Assembly (NCBI GenBank): GCA_002898935.1
Contig: BEII01000056.1
Location: forward strand, 1 to 7,843
Origin: a bacterium HR32
GTDB lineage: Bacteria > Sysuimicrobiota > Sysuimicrobiia > Sysuimicrobiales > Sysuimicrobiaceae
Length of the DNA stretch: 7,843 nucleotides
Reading direction: 5' to 3'
Shown one piece after another: positions 5,485 to 7,843 of this stretch. The notes under the pieces are model-generated. The model saw nothing but the letters and a program-made list of their open reading frames with translations. It made no database searches and was not told the DNA's origin. The first letter of the stretch is position 1; each line of letters begins with the position of its first letter. The position numbers and the translations under genes are program-made.

Positions 5485-6435
5485 GTGAGAGCCGCTGTCC
5501 TCTACAGGCCCGGGCGCCCCCTGCGCCCGGAGCACCGGCCTCGGCCACGGGCCCGGGGCCAGCAGGTCTTGGTCCGGGTCCTGGGCTGCGGGGTCTGCCA
5601 CAGCGACGTCTCCCTGGCGGAGGGGCTGTTCGAGGCGTCGCTCCCCCTGGTGCCCGGCCACGAGATCGCCGGTCACGCCGACGGTGTCGGAAACGTCGTG
5701 GTGTACGCCAGTTGGGGCTGCGGACGGTGCGTGTTCTGCCGGCAGGGGGACGAGCAGCTGTGCCCGGACGCGGAGCAGGCGGGCTGGACTCGCCAGGGCG
5801 GCTACGCGGAGTGGGTGCGCGTGCCCTCCCGCCGGTACCTGGTCCCCCTCGGGGACCTGGACCCCGTGCACGCCGCACCCCTGGCGGACGCAGGCCTCAC
5901 ACCGTACCGGGCCGTGCGGCGCGCCTTGCCCTGGCTCCAGCAGGGCTCCACGGCTTTGGTGGTGGGCGCGGGCGGGCTGGGCCAGTTCGCGGTGCAGTAC
6001 CTCAAGTTGCTCTCGCCTGCCGCTGTAGTGGCGGTGGAGCGCAACCGCCGCAAGTTTTCGTGGGTCCGGGAGCTGGGCGCGGACGAAGTGCTCCACCCCA
6101 GCCAGAAAATCCCGGCCGCCCGCGCGGCCTTCGACTTCGTGGGCTCCACGGCGAGCCTGCGCCTTTGCCTTCAAGCCCTGGAGCCGGGAGGCATCCTCGT
6201 GCACGTCGGGGCTGCAGGGGGCCAGGTGCCCTTCGGGTTCGACCGCGTGCCCCCCGAAGCCCACCTCACCAACTCCGTGTGGGGCTCCCTCCGAGAACTG
6301 CGGGAAGTCGTGGAGCTGGCCCGCACGGGCCGGCTCCGCTGGCACGTGGAGCCCGTTCCTCTGGAACGGGTCAACGAGGCCCTGGACCGCGTCCGCCGCG
6401 GCCGGGTCCTGGGCCGCCTCGTCCTGGTCCCCTGA
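5485..6435 (+). CDS. Zinc-dependent alcohol dehydrogenase (MDR family), short form
   Basis: This is a 316-residue NAD-type alcohol dehydrogenase that would interconvert alcohols and aldehydes or ketones. The catalytic-zinc residues are Cys38 (C-G-V-C-H-S-D), His59-Glu60 (G-H-E-I-A-G) and Asp135 (P-L-A-D-A-G-L-T-P-Y). The structural-zinc cysteines are 79, 82, 85 and 93. The Rossmann loop is G-A-G-G-L-G (161-166), and Glu185 at the end of the next strand favours NAD over NADP. It resembles Rhodococcus ruber ADH-A-type enzymes (about 346 residues) but lacks about ten residues after GHADGVG, including the usual G-D before the V-V-V-Y strand, and about ten more before FDFVGS. The GTG start was chosen because V-R-A-A-V-L-Y matches the family's N-terminus, although no SD precedes it; a further upstream GTG at 5365 adds 40 unlikely residues. 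It converges on the DUF499-like gene, 113 bases away. Confidence 0.87.
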   Translation: MRAAVLYRPGRPLRPEHRPRPRARGQQVLVRVLGCGVCHSDVSLAEGLFEASLPLVPGHEIAGHADGVGNVVVYASWGCGRCVFCRQGDEQLCPDAEQAGWTRQGGYAEWVRVPSRRYLVPLGDLDPVHAAPLADAGLTPYRAVRRALPWLQQGSTALVVGAGGLGQFAVQYLKLLSPAAVVAVERNRRKFSWVRELGADEVLHPSQKIPAARAAFDFVGSTASLRLCLQALEPGGILVHVGAAGGQVPFGFDRVPPEAHLTNSVWGSLRELREVVELARTGRLRWHVEPVPLERVNEALDRVRRGRVLGRLVLVP

Positions 6436-6548
6436 CGCCGCTCAGCACCCCCGGAAGCAATCCCCGCCGCCTCGGATCGCAAGGGATCCCCGCGCGTTCC
6501 CCGCCCGCGCCGACGGAGCGTGCCCCCGAGCCCACGGTCAAACCGACG

Positions 6549-7843
6549 TCAAAGACCGTCGTCACCGGAAGGAGGCCCGGGTTCCCGGAACTGCTCGATG
6601 CGGAAGTTCCTGCCCAGGCCCAGTTCCTCCAGCGCCGCCTCCAACTCTGCTACCACCTGCCCGGGTTCGGGGCCCTCCACCTCGCAGGTGAACTCCGCAC
6701 GCGCCTCCAGGCCCCTGAGACCGCGAAGCTTCGGGATCAGCCTCGTACCGACCCGGTTCCAGCTCTCAGGAGGTATCAGACCGCGGATCCGGACCACGAC
6801 CCGCCCCTGGGGAAGCCCGGGGGGCGGCTGTGGCCCGGGCGGAGGCGGCTGCGGTCCGGGCCCAGGCATCGGCGGACCCGCCGGAACCGCCGCCGGTACC
6901 TTCAGCGCCCTCGCGCGCTCCTTCCGGAGCAGGTAGACGTCGTGGTCGAAGGTGACCTCCTCGGGCTGGACGGTCTCTTCGTACCACACCTGCTGGAAAC
7001 TGCCGTCCGGCCGCAGCCCCGCTGCGAGCCCGAACACCCCCTTCTCCACCCACTCCGGGATCCTGGCCCTCAGGACCCCCTCCGCGTCCAACAGCCGTAT
7101 GAGGGACCCGTCCAGGAAGCCTTGCCGCAGCGAAGCCAGCGGCCAGGCGCCGGTCTCCTGCAAAGCGGGGGGCCAGTGACGCTCGAGGTAGGAGGCCCCC
7201 ACCGACTCGCTCAACAGTCCTTCGGTCTTTAACGCCGCCAGAATCCGGCCGCAGAGGCTCTGGCCGCTACTGGCGTGTCCGGCTCCCAGGTCGACGATCT
7301 TGACCCCGTCCGGCTCCCGAGAGTCCGCCACCGCGACCACGGTGTAAGTAGCCCACACCTCGTCGCGCGCGTCGTCCAGCGCCTCCCGCACCTTGGTCTG
7401 AATCTCCGCCATCTCGGTGCGGTCGTAGTCTTCGCCCAGTACCCCCGAGCGCACGTCCGAGGCGACCCGTTCCCAGGCGAGCCAGGTCTCCACCGCCTCC
7501 TTGAGGCTTCGGCCGGGCCGCTTGACGCAGAAAACAAGGGCGCCCGGGTGTTGCCTCGGCTGTCCACCCCGGCTCCGCATCCACTCGCGGACCTGGGCCC
7601 GTACCGCCCCAGACCACTCTGCCTCCGGGGCCATCACCACAAGCCTCAACCTGGGAGCGTCGGAGATGGCCTCGCCGCTCTCGGGGAAGGGCTCCACGGG
7701 CAGGCCCGCTCCCCGCTGGAATTCCTCGAGCACGAGACGTCTGAGGCGAGGACGCACTTCCCCCTCCTCGTCGAGAGAGGCGCGCCGGTCGTTCACCACC
7801 TTCTTCAGAGTGGCCTTGTGGCTGATCTGGTAGCCGTCGGAGC
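6549..7843 (-). CDS. C-terminal part of a DUF499-like (COG1483) AAA+ ATPase, 5' end beyond window
   Basis: The minus frame is open from the right edge to the TGA at 6549-6551: 431 full codons plus two bases, with no internal need for a start. A GTG at 7797-7799 is probably only an internal Val. From the edge it reads SDGYQISHKATLKKVVNDRR, a winged-helix-like segment seen in DUF499 proteins. Then come A-L-V-F-C-V (7545-7528) followed by S-L-K-E-A-V-E-T-W-L-A-W-E-R-V, matching their N-x-L-V-F then A-V-R-x-Y-L-A pattern. The block E-R-H-W-P-P and R-I-P-E-W-V-E-K-G-V-F-G-L-A follows. A proline/glycine-rich linker (6807-6896) separates a final small alpha/beta domain beginning R-V-V-V-R-I. The Walker motifs lie outside the window. 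DUF499 ATPases usually accompany DUF1156 DNA methylases and helicases in presumed defence loci; that context cannot be seen here. No export signal is present. Confidence 0.7.
   Translation of the reverse strand, partial: SDGYQISHKATLKKVVNDRRASLDEEGEVRPRLRRLVLEEFQRGAGLPVEPFPESGEAISDAPRLRLVVMAPEAEWSGAVRAQVREWMRSRGGQPRQHPGALVFCVKRPGRSLKEAVETWLAWERVASDVRSGVLGEDYDRTEMAEIQTKVREALDDARDEVWATYTVVAVADSREPDGVKIVDLGAGHASSGQSLCGRILAALKTEGLLSESVGASYLERHWPPALQETGAWPLASLRQGFLDGSLIRLLDAEGVLRARIPEWVEKGVFGLAAGLRPDGSFQQVWYEETVQPEEVTFDHDVYLLRKERARALKVPAAVPAGPPMPGPGPQPPPPGPQPPPGLPQGRVVVRIRGLIPPESWNRVGTRLIPKLRGLRGLEARAEFTCEVEGPEPGQVVAELEAALEELGLGRNFRIEQFREPGPPSGDDGL

Noticed and set aside
6436..6548. Bidirectional terminator between the convergent dehydrogenase and DUF499-like genes
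   Set aside because: The best dyad (GGATC and GATCC around 6475-6490) has only five pairs and no T-tract on either strand; not convincing enough to annotate.
5247..7232. Plus-strand open frame of 661 codons
   Set aside because: It overlaps the alcohol dehydrogenase in another frame and the DUF499-like gene on the other strand; composition is Pro/Arg/Gly-rich and featureless.
1..7843. CRISPR arrays, tRNA or rRNA genes, insertion sequences
   Set aside because: No regularly spaced direct repeats, cloverleaf-like segments, rRNA motifs, transposase motifs or terminal inverted repeats were seen on either strand.

Overview
This is a GC-rich bacterial window, roughly two thirds G+C by eye. Strong purine-rich Shine-Dalgarno (SD) sequences precede most starts, GTG is used as a start codon, and TGA is a normal stop. 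Two products carry clear export signals (a double cupredoxin and a LolA-like protein). I cannot name the species. The composition and gene types fit a soil or thermophile-type lineage such as Actinobacteria, Chloroflexota or Armatimonadota-like candidate phyla, but that is inference.

Positions 1-5274 form one long run of minus-strand genes with mostly short gaps, read from high to low coordinates. In order they are: an exported LolA-like protein, a decayed LuxR-type regulator tail, a secreted double cupredoxin, a DUF4242 gene broken by an in-frame TGA, an FAD-dependent BBE-type oxidase, an NTF2-like (SgcJ/EcaC/SnoaL type) protein, a decayed cupin, a YCII/DGPF protein, a decayed VOC (PhnB-like) fragment, and possibly the start of an arginase-like gene at the left edge. 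Intact and broken genes alternate. The four broken members are absent from any simple ORF list and were found by joining reading frames.

At about 5.3-5.5 kb transcription diverges. A plus-strand zinc-dependent alcohol dehydrogenase (MDR family) follows at 5485-6435. It keeps all expected metal and NAD residues but is about 30 residues short of its relatives, because of two in-frame internal gaps.

Convergent to it, from the right edge to 6549, is the C-terminal part of a large minus-strand protein. It resembles the DUF499 (COG1483) AAA+ ATPases, which usually sit beside a DUF1156 DNA methylase and a helicase in presumed phage-defence loci. The window therefore seems to join a partly eroded metabolic or stress cluster to the edge of a possible defence island. 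No complete new system is visible here. The most interesting leads are the eroding small-protein cluster, the TGA-interrupted DUF4242 gene and the defence-type ATPase running off the right edge.
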